The notes: generated by a model from the sequence alone, not told the origin. A stretch of DNA of 64,000 nt from Acanthosepion esculentum (GCA_964036315.1 OZ038480.1:12749805-12813804), one strand, 5' to 3'. Shown: positions 18,846 to 29,559, numbered from the stretch's first letter. Made by a program: numbers and translations.

Positions 18846-19920
18846 GGATCTGGTATTACATAAGAGATCAGCATTCATTTTTTTGTTTGTAACAAGTGTT
18901 CCGTTTCTTAATACTTTGCTTAACTTTTGGAAGACATTCGAATATATCTTCGGATTTCGGTGTCACAATTCTCATCCTCCGTTAAAATTTAAATTTTCGC
19001 ACTTGAATGGTTTTGGTATCTCTAATTTGTAGTTCACGTCTTGGCATGTTTCTTTTGCTGAAAACCATACATTGCTCACATACTCGGTCAATGATATCCT
19101 TAGCATCCTTCTGTAGAACCACATCTCCGTCGCCTCGAGTCTTTTCTTCATCTTTGAGGAAATCGTTCAACATTCGCTGTCATAAAGAAGGACAGATGTC
19201 ACATAACAGCTCAGTATTCTTTTCTTTGTTACCAAAGAAAACCTCCTGTCTCGCGATACTCTGTTCGGCTTTTGGAATGTGGCCTTGGCCATCCCAATCG
19301 GATCTGAGCATCGCACTTACCGTCCTCTTTCAACTTCTGGGTCTGCTTGATTCTAGTGTTCCCGACCTGCAAATCGCATTTTGGGCTCATCCTTTTACTG
19401 ATGACCATGCATTCTATCTTCTTGTAGCTTATGCTTAGTCCCTTCTTCTCACTCGATACCCTCTGTAGGAGGTTTTGTCATTTCTTTCCCGCATCTGCTA
19501 TCAGTACTGTGTCATCTGCGTATGTTATGTTGTTAAGGTTGTGGCCGCCAATGCTAAATCCCGATAGGGTGTCCAATTCTCTCAGAATTGCCTCGCTATA
19601 GGTTGAACGTGTCGAGTGAAAAGACGCATCCTTGCATTACGCCCCTTTATATTTTTATATATTCACTGAACTCGTTCCCTATGCATATGCAAGCTGTTTG
19701 CTGCCAGTATAGGTTCTTGATTATCCTAATATCCCTCCCGAATATATCAAGGTTGCTGAGCAATTCCGTCAGATCCTTGTGGCGTACTTTGTCGAACGCC
19801 ATTGCGTAGTCTATAAAACACAGGTGCAGGTCCTTCTGCATCTGTATCGCTCTTTCTGATAACATTCTGAGCATGAATATCGCGTTCCTTGTTCCGCTGT
19901 CTTTAAGGAACCTAAAAACC
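18845..19920 (-). pseudogene. LINE-B reverse transcriptase relic
   Basis: On the minus strand, 19874-19690 reads DLHLCFIDYAMAFDKVRHKD, then FGRDIRIIKNLYWQQTACIC. These are RT palm motifs with the 'F.DY..AFD' catalytic Asp region and the 'NLYW.Q' segment. Downstream pieces in shifting frames give RGVMQGCVFS, MAKATFQKPN, FSLVTKKRILSCYVTSVLLY and LEATEMWFYRRMLRI, the order known for endonuclease-RT non-LTR elements (RTE/jockey-like). A further fragment at 18845-18970 repeats the 'CDTEIRR..RM' region, so two truncated copies abut. The 'YADD' motif lies in a damaged stretch. Many stops and frameshifts: dead. Confidence 0.82.
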
Positions 19921-20049
19921 TGGGAGAAGTACTTACCTATAATTATCTACCCAGTTTAAAGCACTGCTATCAATTATCGATATTGAAAATGTTCAGAGTT
20001 AATGATATCAACAATTCATTCAGCTAATTGACTCACGATTCTTAGTACT

Positions 20050-20690
20050 TACAATTGGAAATTTTTGCTCCCCGGAATCAACCATTCGCCTTGCATGGAG
20101 TATTGCTGCCATATATGGTCTGGAGCCCCTGCTATTTGCCTCAGGGTTTTTGATAAGATCCAGAGACGGATATGCAATGTAATTGGCCCTGATCTGTCAT
20201 CTCGTCTGCAGTCGCTCTCTCACAGACGCGCCGTCGCCTCGCTCTGTCTTTTTTACAAATACTTTCACGGTAATTGCTCCGATGAGTTGCTTTCGCTGGT
20301 TCCCAGGCCTCATGAATTTAAGCGTCCTACTTCACCGTTGAAACTGTTAGATGTAGACGTCTCTTCTACTCCAATAGCTTCATGTCTCGCACATCTCGCC
20401 TGTGGAACTCCCTTCCTTATTCCTGTTTCCCTGACAAATACAATCTCCAAGTATTTAAGTGTAACGTCAATCGACATCTCCAGTTGCCTTGATCTATCCA
20501 CTTCCCTTCTCCACATCCTTTCCCCCTTTCATTCCTATCTGCTCTCGCTCGGAATCTTCTGTAACCCCCTTGCCTTGATCGATCCACTATCTTTCTCCAC
20601 ATCGTCTCCTTTACCACTCCTACCTGCTCTTCCTTCAAATCCTCTGTAACCCCTTGCGTGCTAGTGGCTTCCAGCCTTGCTTGGGGTGAA
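20050..20690 (+). pseudogene. LINE-A C-terminal coding end and tail
   Basis: An open frame at 20065-20649 reads CMEYCCHIWSGAPAICLRVF, then DKIQRRICNVIGPDLSSRLQ, LSHRRAVASLCLFYKYFHGN and ACGTPFLIPVSL. This is the conserved region after the RT domain of a jockey/CR1-like non-LTR family ('EYC.HIW.GAP...L..LDK.QRR'). The expected 'LWNSLP' has become LACGTPF by frameshift, and the frame then runs through the untranslated tail. The tail 'CCCCTTGCGTGCTAGTGGC' ends in an A-rich stretch at 20697. The RT itself is absent (5' truncated). Confidence 0.82.
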
Positions 20691-20694
20691 AAGC

Positions 20695-21255
20695 TTAAAA
20701 AAAATCTTGCTAGGCTTGAATGTTCTTTGGTAACAAAGAAAAGAGTACTGCGCTGCTACAAGACATCTGTCCTCCTTTACGGCAGCGAATGTTAGACGGT
20801 CTCCTCAAAGATGAGGAATAGATTCGAGGCAACGGACATATGGTTCTACAGAAGGATGCTAAAGCTACCATGGACCTAACATATGAGCAACGATGAGGTT
20901 TTGGAGAGGATACAAACGAAGAGGAAGCTTATACTTAACAGGCAGCTGAAATTTCTGGGACGCGTAAAGAGAAAGGAGGGCTTGGAGAATCTGATACTCA
21001 CAGGTCGAATAGAGGAAAACAGAGACAAGGAAAAGCCATGCATGACATACCTAGCGGACTAAAGCAAGTTAATGACAGACTATGGAGTGGTTGAAGTAGC
21101 AAAAGGACAAAACATATTGAGAGGTACAAGAGATAGGAGGATGTGGAGGGCCATGATCGCCTACATCTTGAAGACACGCGACACATAAAAAGAGTTGGTT
21201 CGCTGTTAATACAAAGCAAAGCCAAATCCCAAACACTGAAAAGCATATTTAATTC
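20695..21255 (+). pseudogene. LINE-B C-terminal fragment, plus strand
   Basis: Starts VTKKRVLRCYKTSVLLYGSE (the same block as in the minus copy at 19200), then RFEATDIWFYRRMLKLPWT, RQLKFLGRVKRKEGLENLIL and DRRMWRAMIAYILKTR. These are the C-terminal segments of the endonuclease-RT type family in order. A stop replaces W after YGSEC, and a second stop follows PWT. It is 5' truncated and abuts the LINE-A tail head-to-tail. Confidence 0.82.
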
Positions 21256-21315
21256 AAAATAAGACGGATGTGAGTTTCACTTTATAACAGTCTCTCTGTA
21301 CAGCCACGATTTTTT

Positions 21316-21412
21316 AACGTAGTATTTAACACTGTATATTATTAACGGAATATTTTATTAACGTAGTATTTTATTAACGTAGTATTTTATTAACGTAGTA
21401 TTTTTAATTAAA
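21316..21412. repeat. Short tandem repeat 'AACGTAGTATTTTATT'
   Basis: About four to five units of 17-22 bp in AT-rich sequence. Confidence 0.8.
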
Positions 21413-21604
21413 ATAAGACATTATTTTAAGTTTTAATTTATTAACGTTATAGCATTTTCTTGTCTTATTTTTGTTATTAAAGTAACATGGTCGATTTTAC
21501 TTTGAATTTGTTTTTTGATTTAACTGAATATACCATTTTTATCATCACTTAATTTCTTTAACTGATTTATCTCTATTTTTCTTCCTAATTTATAGAGGTT
21601 CCAT

Positions 21605-22145
21605 GTTTATCTATATCTATAATTCTCAAAATGTGTGTGTATGTAAGTGTGTGTGTGATTGGATATTGTTTATGAGTTTCCACAGTTTTCATCCGATTTC
21701 GATGATTTTTTTGTTTCATAGATAATTCTTCAGCGCCGGTTTTGAGTCCAAATTGGCTGAAAAAAATTCCAACCTTGAAGGTGAAAAATGGAAAAAAAAA
21801 ATGATTTTTTACACTTTGCACAAAAATCAAAGGCAAAATTTAATGTCTGTAAAAACAGCGTACGATCAATTTAGAGAGTTGAAATCTAACGCAAAAGATT
21901 CTTTGAATTGTAAAAAAATATCGTACATTATTATTATGATGGTCCATGGAAGAGGTTCCTTCCTTGCAAGATTTAGAACGCAAAAACTGCCCTTTTCAGG
22001 GTCACCCCCAATTCAAATTGTTACCCCCATTTATTTGGGGATGTGCCTCAGGTGCTTCTAATTTTTGTTACTAATATTGATTTTCGGGTAGGCCTACTTT
22101 AAACTTAAACTGATCCAATTGAACGTCAAAAATTCCCAGTAATGA
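21605..22145 (+). mobile_element. Helitron-like non-autonomous repeat (tentative)
   Basis: Begins TCTATAATTCTCAAAATGTG, then TG-rich sequence and 'TTTTCATCCGATTTCGATGA', a pattern common at the 5' side of animal Helitrons. Its last ~160 bp ('TTCAAATTGTTACCCCCATT', 'GTTACTAATATTGATTTTCG') recurs at 62760-62925 next to another (TA)n tract. I do not see a clear 3' hairpin with CTRR. Confidence 0.45.
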
Positions 22146-22176
22146 AACACTCTATCGAAGACAAGTTATACTGCTA

Positions 22177-22177
<1 letters not shown>

Positions 22178-22243
<66 letters not shown>
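22178..22243. repeat. (TA)n microsatellite, ~65 bp
   Basis: Uninterrupted TA run ending where a Penelope-like fragment begins (TGTGTATTTAGGCAGCAATC). Confidence 0.97.
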
Positions 22244-23380
22244 GTATTTAGGCAGCAATCCTTTATTTATAGATGTTTCCTTAAAGGTAGATGCGGTTTT
22301 TTATTATTAGGACTTCTATTATTTTTAATCTTTTTTACAGGTGGATGAGGTTATTATGTTTGTTTTCTACTAGTATGTTTCGAATGGAGTCTAGTACTTT
22401 GTGTGTGTGTTTATATGGTTTCTAATGAAGCTAAGATCAGATAGATGTAACATAAGGCGTCTAGATAGGCATGTAGTTGTGTAACCGATGTAATTATTTA
22501 TGAGTCCGTTTTGATCAGGAACACAGTTCCTTAAGTAGCATATGAACTCATTGATAATGTCCGTTCGTTGTAAGTTTGACTTAGCTGGTGTGTTGCTATT
22601 TTTGAGGGTAAGGTGAGCTGTTTTAAATTTTTTATAGTAGATAATTAATTTGATTTTTTTATCTGGGTCAATTGGGGTAGTGTATTCCTTTAGGATATTT
22701 CTAAGTGAAGATTCATCTTGTTTTTACTTGTTGTGCATTTGGTTTTTGTAGAAAATATTTGTTATTTTTGACTGTGTGTTCACTATCGTTGTTATTTGCT
22801 TTGGGGAGAAATAGTCAAATTTTGGCGATGTATAAGGTGGTTAGGGAAGACATTGTTAATTAGTACCTGTTTTACATTATTGAGTTTTTTAAGGAAGAGT
22901 AGTCGAGAGGATGAATTCTGGTGTGTTCTTTTTAAGACCTTCTTTATCACTGCTATTTTGTACCTGAATGGGCATTCACTTTGAAATTTAAGGTGGTAAG
23001 AGTTTCTGCTAGTGGGTTTTTCATAGAATGAGGCGATAAAACTGTTGTTACTATGTCCTACGAGAACGTATGAGAATGGGAGTTTTTTTTTTTGACTACG
23101 TTCATTGGTAAACTTAAGGACAGAGTTTTTCAAATGTAGTCTTGACAGTATCAATTTCTTCAGTGTTATTTGTTAAAATAAAACTATCGTCTCCGTAGCG
23201 GACATATATTTTAGGTTTACACACCTGTTTAAATATATTTTCTACATGAGACATGTAATAATGAGAAAAGCATGGGCCGAGTGGATTTCCAATACTAACA
23301 CAATTAGTTTGGTTGTAAATGTTGGCATTATGGTCATAGAATGAGACTTCAATTTGTGCATGCATATAGAAATTTTATTA
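22244..23380 (-). pseudogene. Penelope-like retroelement: reverse transcriptase and C-terminal relic
   Basis: Minus-strand 23365-23114 reads CVSIGNPLGPCFSHYYMSHV, then KIYVRYGDDSFIL: the 'GxPLGP' and catalytic 'Y.DD' motifs of Penelope reverse transcriptases. After a frameshift near 23120 it continues as NSVLKFTNERSQKKKLPFSY, KPTSRNSYHLKFQSECPFRY, IKKVLKRTHQNSS and VKQVLINNVFPNH, the Penelope thumb region. Further left, weaker frames carry the linker, and 22480-22340 resembles the C-terminal end (a 'HLSDLS..' segment, then TNIITSST). A GIY-YIG domain is not clearly preserved here. Confidence 0.85.
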
Positions 23381-23416
23381 AATATAAATGGTTTGATGGA
23401 TGGCAGACGGATAGAA

Positions 23417-23418
<2 letters not shown>

Positions 23419-23480
<62 letters not shown>

Positions 23481-23546
23481 AACATTCGGTCTGAAGAGAA
23501 GGATATCCGAATATTCTCTTTAGACCGAAGTTTGTTTTTAAATATA

Positions 23547-23588
<42 letters not shown>
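23419..23588. repeat. (TA)n - palindrome - (TA)n block
   Basis: TA runs at 23419-23475 and 23550-23588 flank a hairpin (23474-23545) with arms around 'ACATTCGGTCTGAAGAGAA' and its complement, centre near GGATATCC. Confidence 0.93.
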
Positions 23589-23589
<1 letters not shown>

Positions 23590-23590
<1 letters not shown>

Positions 23591-23843
23591 GTGGTAATCA
23601 CTTGTAAAAAACATTATGTATTTCGACTTGTAATTGAACAAACCAATACCCAAGGAGAAATGAGGGATAAAAAGGAAAGAACTAAGAACATGTAATTGAG
23701 ACGAAAACAATCGTCCGGAATTCAAGCTCAGAGTCCAAATGAAAAAACCTTCAAAACGAGTAAAAATAACTACGTAAATTGCTCAATACACTAAGTAGAG
23801 CAGGCCTAATATAAACCTAGGTATGTTTACCTGGCTCTTTAGG

Positions 23844-23847
<4 letters not shown>
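23590..23847 (+). repeat. Rep-D, copy 1, bounded by (TA)n on both sides
   Basis: Shares long identical words with 32130-32430: 'GAACAAACCAATACCCAAGG', 'AGAACTAAGAACATGTAATT', 'GAAAACAATCGTCC', 'CAATACACTAAGTAGAGCA'. The class is unknown. Confidence 0.85.
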
Positions 23848-23879
<32 letters not shown>

Positions 23880-23888
<9 letters not shown>

Positions 23889-23950
23889 AATAAATTATAA
23901 AAAAAATCATGAAATAAATTATAACCGAATGGATTTTTAGGAATTATCTG

Positions 23951-24000
<50 letters not shown>

Positions 24001-24070
24001 GCTCTGTTTCTTACTTTGAGCTTTCTTTGTATTAATGTTCCCCTTGGAGTTATCTCTAATAATTATAAAT

Positions 24071-24143
<73 letters not shown>

Positions 24144-24328
24144 CAATTGATAAGTATTAGGGATAACTACAAGGAGGACATAAATCCAAAGAGTGCTCAA
24201 AGTAAGAAACAGAGCAATAATAAATATGATCATAATAAAGATAAGTACAGATAATTCCTAAAAATCCATTCGGTTATAATTTATTGCATGATTTTTTTTC
24301 GTATAATTTATTTCATTTATGTTTTTTA

Positions 24329-24345
<17 letters not shown>
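23880..24345. repeat. Large inverted repeat centred on a long (TA)n tract
   Basis: The left arm includes AACCGAATGGATTTTTAGGA, a (TTA)n tract and CTCTGTTTCTTACTTTGAGC. The right arm is its complement (GCTCAAAGTAAGAAACAGAG, then TCCTAAAAATCCATTCGGTT). The centre is (TA)n at 24073-24140. Arms are about 190-200 bp. The right arm holds only a short CAATAATAAATATGATCATA in place of the (TTA)n tract. Confidence 0.9.
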
Positions 24346-24359
<14 letters not shown>

Positions 24360-24547
24360 ATTGTGTTTGTATATAAATAGAAATAGAAATATATGTGTAA
24401 TATATATATTATTATTTATATATTATATGTGCGGTACTTATTAGAAAGCGCTCAATATCAGAGATAGAGCTAACATATTTGGTTTAATTCATGCCTGCCG
24501 ATGGCAAAAGCGTGAAACCTAGGGTCACAAACTCGCATCAGCATAAC

Positions 24548-24593
<46 letters not shown>

Positions 24594-24599
<6 letters not shown>

Positions 24600-24946
24600 G
24601 ATTGAAAAGTAACTGTCCATTTTATTTATGACGTGCCAACCAGAAATCTTGACTTTATACCGAGGGACTTTTTTCCTTGGAGTTGGTTAAAAATAGCATA
24701 TTTATAATACTAAACCATGACCTTGGAAGAACTTGAAGTGCGAATACAATAAGTTATGTCTTCCATACCACAAGGGTTCTTAGTGAAATCAGTTGTTGAC
24801 GCGATTACTGAGCAGCTCGAGAAGCTGGTTTAAATCTGGTGCCCATATCGAATTTTAAATATAACCTCATGATTAAAAACGCTTTCCTCTCATAGGTAAT
24901 AAACAAATTATAAGTATTATAAAATGGGAAGTTACTTTTCAATCAA

Positions 24947-24950
<4 letters not shown>
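24594..24950 (+). mobile_element. Mariner-type MITE with transposase C-terminal remnant, ~357 bp
   Basis: Ends are inverted: AGGGTGATTGAAAAGTAACT at the left and the reverse complement of AGGTTGATTGAAAAGTAACT at the right, extending about 30 bp each. It is embedded in (TA)n on both sides, so the TA target duplication cannot be separated. Inside, about 24750-24860 resembles a transposase C-terminus (a 'GFL.KSV.DAITEQLEKLV' pattern with an in-frame stop). Confidence 0.87.
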
Positions 24951-25001
<51 letters not shown>

Positions 25002-25030
25002 GTGTGTGTGTGTGTGTGTGCGTGTGTGTG
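24951..25030. repeat. (TA)n(TG)n microsatellite
   Basis: About 45 bp of TA followed by TG units. Confidence 0.95.
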
Positions 25031-25119
25031 AAATGTACACAAAGACACTCATACAAGTGGATATGTATGTATAATATTTGGAAACAAGACGTAGATATAA
25101 TCATTTACAAGTATGACTC

Positions 25120-25315
25120 AAAATCAGTCACGAGAGAGAAAGAGAGTAAAAGTGAGAGAGAGAGAGAAAAAAAGGAAAAGAGAGGCAAAGAGAGAGAAAA
25201 AAAGGAAGAGAGAGGCAAAGAGAGAGAGAGAGAGAAAAAAGACCAAGAGAGATAGAGAGAGAGAGAGAGAGAGAAGGAGTATGTGTAAGAGAGAGAAAGA
25301 TAGAAAGAAAAAAGT
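25120..25315. repeat. GA-rich polypurine tract
   Basis: Purine-only sequence with a partial ~39-bp repeat (AGAGAGGCAAAGAGAGAGAA near 25178 and 25212). The apparent basic-residue frames on this strand and the leucine/serine-rich frame on the other are read-through of the repeat. Confidence 0.92.
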
Positions 25316-25319
25316 CAAC

Positions 25320-25885
25320 GCTTCACTGACTTATCTCCCTGTAATCTTCAGTCGACATTATCACGTCTTTCCTGCGCAGCGACCAGGTAGAAAGCAAGGG
25401 TTGGTAAATGGCGGGAAACTTGATGTATTTATGAACGCGTTGGGGTGTGGTCGAGCGCGCTTGCTGTCCCGTGGATCACTTCCTGATTTACCGTTCATGC
25501 TCATCACTGATATTGTTCTGCTCATGGCAATCTGATAGATGGGGCGCCGTGTGATGCTAGATTGAGCCGGACATGGCCAGTATGACAGATAACACAAGAT
25601 TATCCTAGTTTCACTTTCATTTCGACACGGTCTCTGCACCTGTGCCTTCATTTCGATATGCTCGTTTGGAACAATTGAGTCGTCTTAAAACGGCATCCTT
25701 CACCTTTCAATGTATTGTTTTACTCAATATTCATTTGTTTAGGCTTTTATTTCCAGCGTTTTATCACCTTGATTTTTTTTTCTCAAAATGACGGCCACAA
25801 AATGGCTAGAAATTTCATATGAAATTTATTATTGTGGCTGTGGAAATAGACACTGATTATTATAAAAAAGTTTAAATATATCGTT
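25320..25885. other. Unassigned, partly GC-richer sequence
   Basis: 25360-25660 is GC-richer than most of the window. Open frames on both strands (25113-25535 plus, 25361-25651 minus) have no motif I can name. It could be a SINE or an old exon, but nothing supports either. Confidence 0.35.
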
Positions 25886-25889
25886 TCTG

Positions 25890-26350
25890 TCTATATTTCT
25901 GAGATAAGATATTATGTACATTATTATTCGCATAATTGTCCTCATTTTTGTCGCCATATTTATTACAACGTTTCGGTCGTTGTACGCTCCAGCCTTCTTC
26001 AGGTGGTTGGAATGTCGAACTGGGGTAGACTAGTTCCACGTACCATGATTAATGGATGTCAGTTATCTCATGTTAATTTCCTTCTGAAAGTTCTCCACTG
26101 CCTTTACTGGGTATTGAACTCACACTCTTTGGGTCCTGTCACTGGACTCTTTATCCACTATGCCACGTGTCCTTGAGGACATCTGAGTATGAATTTCTGG
26201 GTATTATAAACTTAATGTCTTCAACAATCATTTTTTACCAGTGCTTATATTGCAATTTTTGCTGTTATCAACCCGTATTTTACCAGAGCTCATATTGCAA
26301 TTTTTGTTGTTATCGCTTTTCTCTGGCACTCGTTATTACTAGTTCCCATA
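25890..26350 (-). mobile_element. SINE-A, near-complete minus copy
   Basis: Tail (25890-25985: GTCGCCATATTTATTACAAC), hairpin-like block, body, tRNA-like head (reverse complement of box B near 26118 and box A near 26160) and the far segment ending CTTTTCTCTGGCACTCGTTA at about 26335. Confidence 0.85.
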
Positions 26351-26559
26351 ATATATCGTTAAATAAAAATATATACAACAATACGATAATATCTATCCAC
26401 TTGTTAATCTTGACAGAATTGTCATGACAGGGGAGGCGTTGAAAACACCTCGTTCAGGTAGAAGGGATTTTAAAATCAATACTGATATTTTAGCCATTTG
26501 GAGAGATTTTGAATAAAGGGTTGGAGTGAGAATTTAGCAGCAACATAACATAATTTTTT

Positions 26560-26862
26560 TAAAAAAAATATTTCAACCCAAGCAAGGCGATAAAGCCACT
26601 AAGGCGCAAGCAGTGTTAGAGAATTTGAGGAAATACGATAAGGAGAGAGAACAATAAGGGAACAAGAATTAAGAAGACAGTAGATAACGATTGGCATTGC
26701 ATTTAATTTTTTGTAGGTCTAACATAAGTGCGAAGGAAGAAGACGGAAGAGAGTTCCACAAACCAGAAGTGCAAGAGAAGAAACAGTTAGCATAGAACTT
26801 ACGGTTACATCCAGTCATATCAACTGTAAAATGATGAGACCTGACCACCAAAAATGTTAAAA
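26560..26862 (-). mobile_element. LINE-A 3' end, minus strand
   Basis: Starts with the inverted tail (CAACCCAAGCAAGGCGATAA, GCCACTAAGGCGCAAG) preceded by an A-tract. The minus-strand frame 26851-26669 then reads FSCTSGLWNSLPSSSFALML, the conserved LINE-A coding end. 5' truncated at the VVRSHHF.V region. Confidence 0.85.
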
Positions 26863-27119
26863 AATATATCCTATTTAAAATAATGTCGCTTCATGACTCA
26901 CGTCTTAATTAGCCCTGCATGTCCTCTTCAGAAAAATAGTAGTGTTTTTCCGTGACGTTCTAAAGGGATTTAACATCAGTGTTGTCTTTCTAAGTTGGCT
27001 GCTTCCTGAGATTATAGAGTCAAATTCCCAATTTGTAGAAAAAACTCCCACGTGGAAGCTTAAACTATACCGGCATTATGATCAGGACGCCGTTTCTACA
27101 ATAATAATAATAAAAAAAC

Positions 27120-27520
27120 ACCTGTTTATATTTCTGAGATGAGATATTATGTATACTATTTATATTATTCGGGCTATTGTCCTTATCTTTGTCGCCATAT
27201 TTATTACAACGTTTCGGACACATGGCACAGTGGATAAAGGCGTTGGTTAGATCCAGTGATAGGACGCAAAAAGTGTGAGTTCAATACCCGGTTAAGGCAG
27301 TGGAGAACTTGCAGAGGGGAATTAACAGGAGATGACTGATAACTGACATCCATTAAACATGGCACGTGGAACTAGAACAGTCTACCTCAGTGAGCGAAAT
27401 AAAGGGTTCAGTTCGACATCCCAACCACCTGAAAAAAGCCGGAGCATACAACGGCCGAAACGTTGTAATAAATATGGCGACAAAGATGAGGACAATAGTC
27501 CGAATAATGTAAATAGCAAA
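27120..27520 (+). mobile_element. SINE-A with inverted tail at its 5' side
   Basis: A reverse-complement tail (27122-27219, ending CGTTTCGG) is joined directly to the head (ACATGGCACAGTGGATAAAG). Box B GAGTTCAATACCCGG, body and plus-strand tail follow, ending in an A-tract at 27517. The ends are therefore about 95-bp inverted repeats. Confidence 0.88.
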
Positions 27521-27713
27521 AAAAAAAAAATCATTTTGGCAAATACGGCGCCTTGAAGAAGGACGAATTAAAGCTAATCTTCAAAATTCATTGAATGATA
27601 AAGATTTCCCTACTACTTACGAGTGGACCAGTCTGCATAATAGTCCCAAGATACACAGAAAGTGTGATCTTTTTAACGATTCAGGGTTTTTGTCATTTTG
27701 ACCCTCTAAGTCA

Positions 27714-27800
27714 GCGTTTCCCAACTTTTTTAGCCTTGTGGAAACTTTGAATTAGTTTTAATGTCTCAGGGAATACATACACAAAAAAGTAGTATATACC
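27714..27800 (+). mobile_element. hAT-type end fragment (tentative)
   Basis: CAGCGTTTCCCAACTTTTTT matches the usual hAT terminal repeat style ('CAG.GTTTCCCAA'). I do not find the matching right end, so this may be a lone end or chance. Confidence 0.4.
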
Positions 27801-27839
27801 ATTATTAATATCTATCTATTGTATATTTCTATCGTAGTC

Positions 27840-28045
27840 CACGTGGCAAATTTTAACGCTTCTAAAATAAAACTGCTCTCTATTAATCATGTGGGAGAAC
27901 CCTCTCTGACATCCATCGGCATGGCTGATGCCAACCCCCAGAAAAGTCACTCGTTGCTCCTTCTCGTTCTAACGTACTAGGCTGATATGAAGTGGAAAGA
28001 CAATATTGAATCCATTTCTAGGACAGCCGCCAAGAACATTTGTTC
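27840..28045 (+). pseudogene. LINE-A internal fragment
   Basis: Reads VANFNASKIKLLSINHVGEP, then ADMKWKDNIESISRTAAKNI and CSLSR with frame changes. This corresponds to the post-palm RT region ('W.VNFNA.KT.LLSF', 'S.DM.WK.YI.SI') seen again at 28180. It is cut by a ~90-bp piece of Rep-A (28046-28125, minus: TCCTGGGTATGACGATAAAC). Confidence 0.78.
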
Positions 28046-28159
28046 ACTGTCTCGTTAGTCCTGGGTATGACGATAAACTGCATCCGGCAGCTAGGCCTCT
28101 GATCGGAAGATTTGGAGAGTTTGAAGAGCGAGACAGAAGAGATTTAAACGTGAAGCCAA

Positions 28160-29300
28160 GAAATTATTTAAAAAATGAAGACATGTCCGTTGTTAACTGG
28201 AGCAAAGGATGGCTTGTTAATTTTAACGCTTCCAAAACTAATCTGCTCTCTTTTAAAAGAACCCTTTCTGTCTTCCATCATCATGGTTGATGCTAACCAC
28301 CTCCAGGAGAATAACTCGTTGCGCCTTCTTGGACTAACATTCTCGGCTGACATGAATTAGAAAGAGTATACTGAATCCATTGGTAGGTCAAGCTGCCAGT
28401 GAAGTTGGTTCACTCTGTCGTGATGGAGGTTTTTCTCTCTAGAGTTTATCTTGCATATCTATAAGTTTAACATTAGTCCATGCTTAAAATATTGCTGGCA
28501 CATATGGTGGGGTGCTCCTGCTATCTATCTAGAGCTCCTTGATAAAATCCAATGTTGTTCATGATGACGGTAGTCTTTGCGTATAGAATCCAGAGGTTGG
28601 CAGTGAATATTTCGAAGACAGTAGCGAAGCGTAGTTCAGGTTAGCAGTGGATATCTCGATAAAGTAGCAGAGCGTAGTTCTTCCTTCTGTTCTGGTCATC
28701 TTTGGTTCTGACAGGTTGGCATTGGACATTCGGAGAGAGTAATCAAAATGGCCGCCTTTATACAAGACGGATTGAATATTTTACACCTCCTGATTGGTTA
28801 ATCTTCTTTTCAGGAACTATTAAGTGAATCAAGTCATTTGGGTTTGAAGAATCAGCAATATTATTGGCCCAGATCTGGTGTCTCGGTTTCAGTCACGTTT
28901 CACTACCGTAATGTTGACTTCCTTTGATTTTTTCATAAATCCTTTCATGGTAATTGTTCGAATGGACTCTTCGAATTATGGTTCCGGGAGTGTTTGAATT
29001 TAAGCACTGTACTATACTGACAACGATGTTCACAGTTGGGCTATCGAGGTGTAACAGTAAATTCTATCCTAACCTTTTCTTTTCTCGCACTTCTCGCTTG
29101 TGGAACTCCTTTCCGGCAAAATGCTTTCCAGCCAACTTTAAATTGCAAAAATTTAAATGCAGTGTCAATCGCTATCTGCTGATTACTCTTCCTCTATTCT
29201 CGCTCTTTAGCAATGCTCCTGCTTCTAACTCTTTCACACCCAGTAACCCCTTTCGCCTTGGTGGCTTTACTGCCTTGCTTGGGGTGAACACGATTAAAAA
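28160..29300 (+). pseudogene. LINE-A 3' half, interrupted by a solo LTR
   Basis: Before the LTR: WSKGWLVNFNASKTNLLSFK, then LRLLGLTFSADMN, a YIESIGR-like stretch and LKYCWHIWWGAPAIYLELLD. After the LTR (from 28855): NIIGPDLVSRFQS, then the FTTVMLTS region, the 'SRTSRLWNSFPAKCFPANFK' end and the tail 'TAACCCCTTTCGCCTTGGTG' ending in A-rich sequence at 29300. Order and content match a jockey/CR1-like non-LTR element. Multiple stops and shifts. Confidence 0.85.
28562..28854 (-). repeat. Solo LTR (Copia-like) inserted in LINE-A
   Basis: On the minus strand it starts TGATTCTTCAAACCC and ends ACTACCGTCATCA (TG..CA, 293 bp). Promoter-like signals are a CCAAT box (TTAACCAATCAGG) and TATA box (GTATAAAGGCGGCC), both shared with the LTR at 14198. 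Its insertion breaks the LINE-A frame between 'LLDKIQ' and 'NIIGPD'. The expected 5-bp duplication is not clean (GTTCA versus GCAAT). Confidence 0.78.
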
Positions 29301-29309
29301 AATAAAATA

Positions 29310-29555
29310 ATATATAGGCACTGTGCCTTCGTCCTATACTCGATATATGAATCCGTCATGTAAAGCTCCTGTCCGCAAACCAGCGAACGCGGTTTCAAAC
29401 TAATGCCAAATAAACATCCCTAAATACATTCCCTATAATATTATAATTTTAAATAATATAAGAGCTTGAAATACTTATTATAATAAGCAAGGATTTTCCA
29501 GCAATACGCCGTACGTGTACAGTAAAATAACGAATATATAATTATACAGTAATTA
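29310..29555. other. No recognised feature
   Basis: AT-rich spacer after the LINE-A tail. Confidence 0.4.
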
Positions 29556-29559
29556 CTCT

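Noticed and set aside
25113..25535. 140-codon arginine/lysine/glutamate-rich frame
   Set aside because: The first 70 codons are a GA polypurine repeat, and the rest has no recognisable domain. It is not a basic DNA-binding protein.
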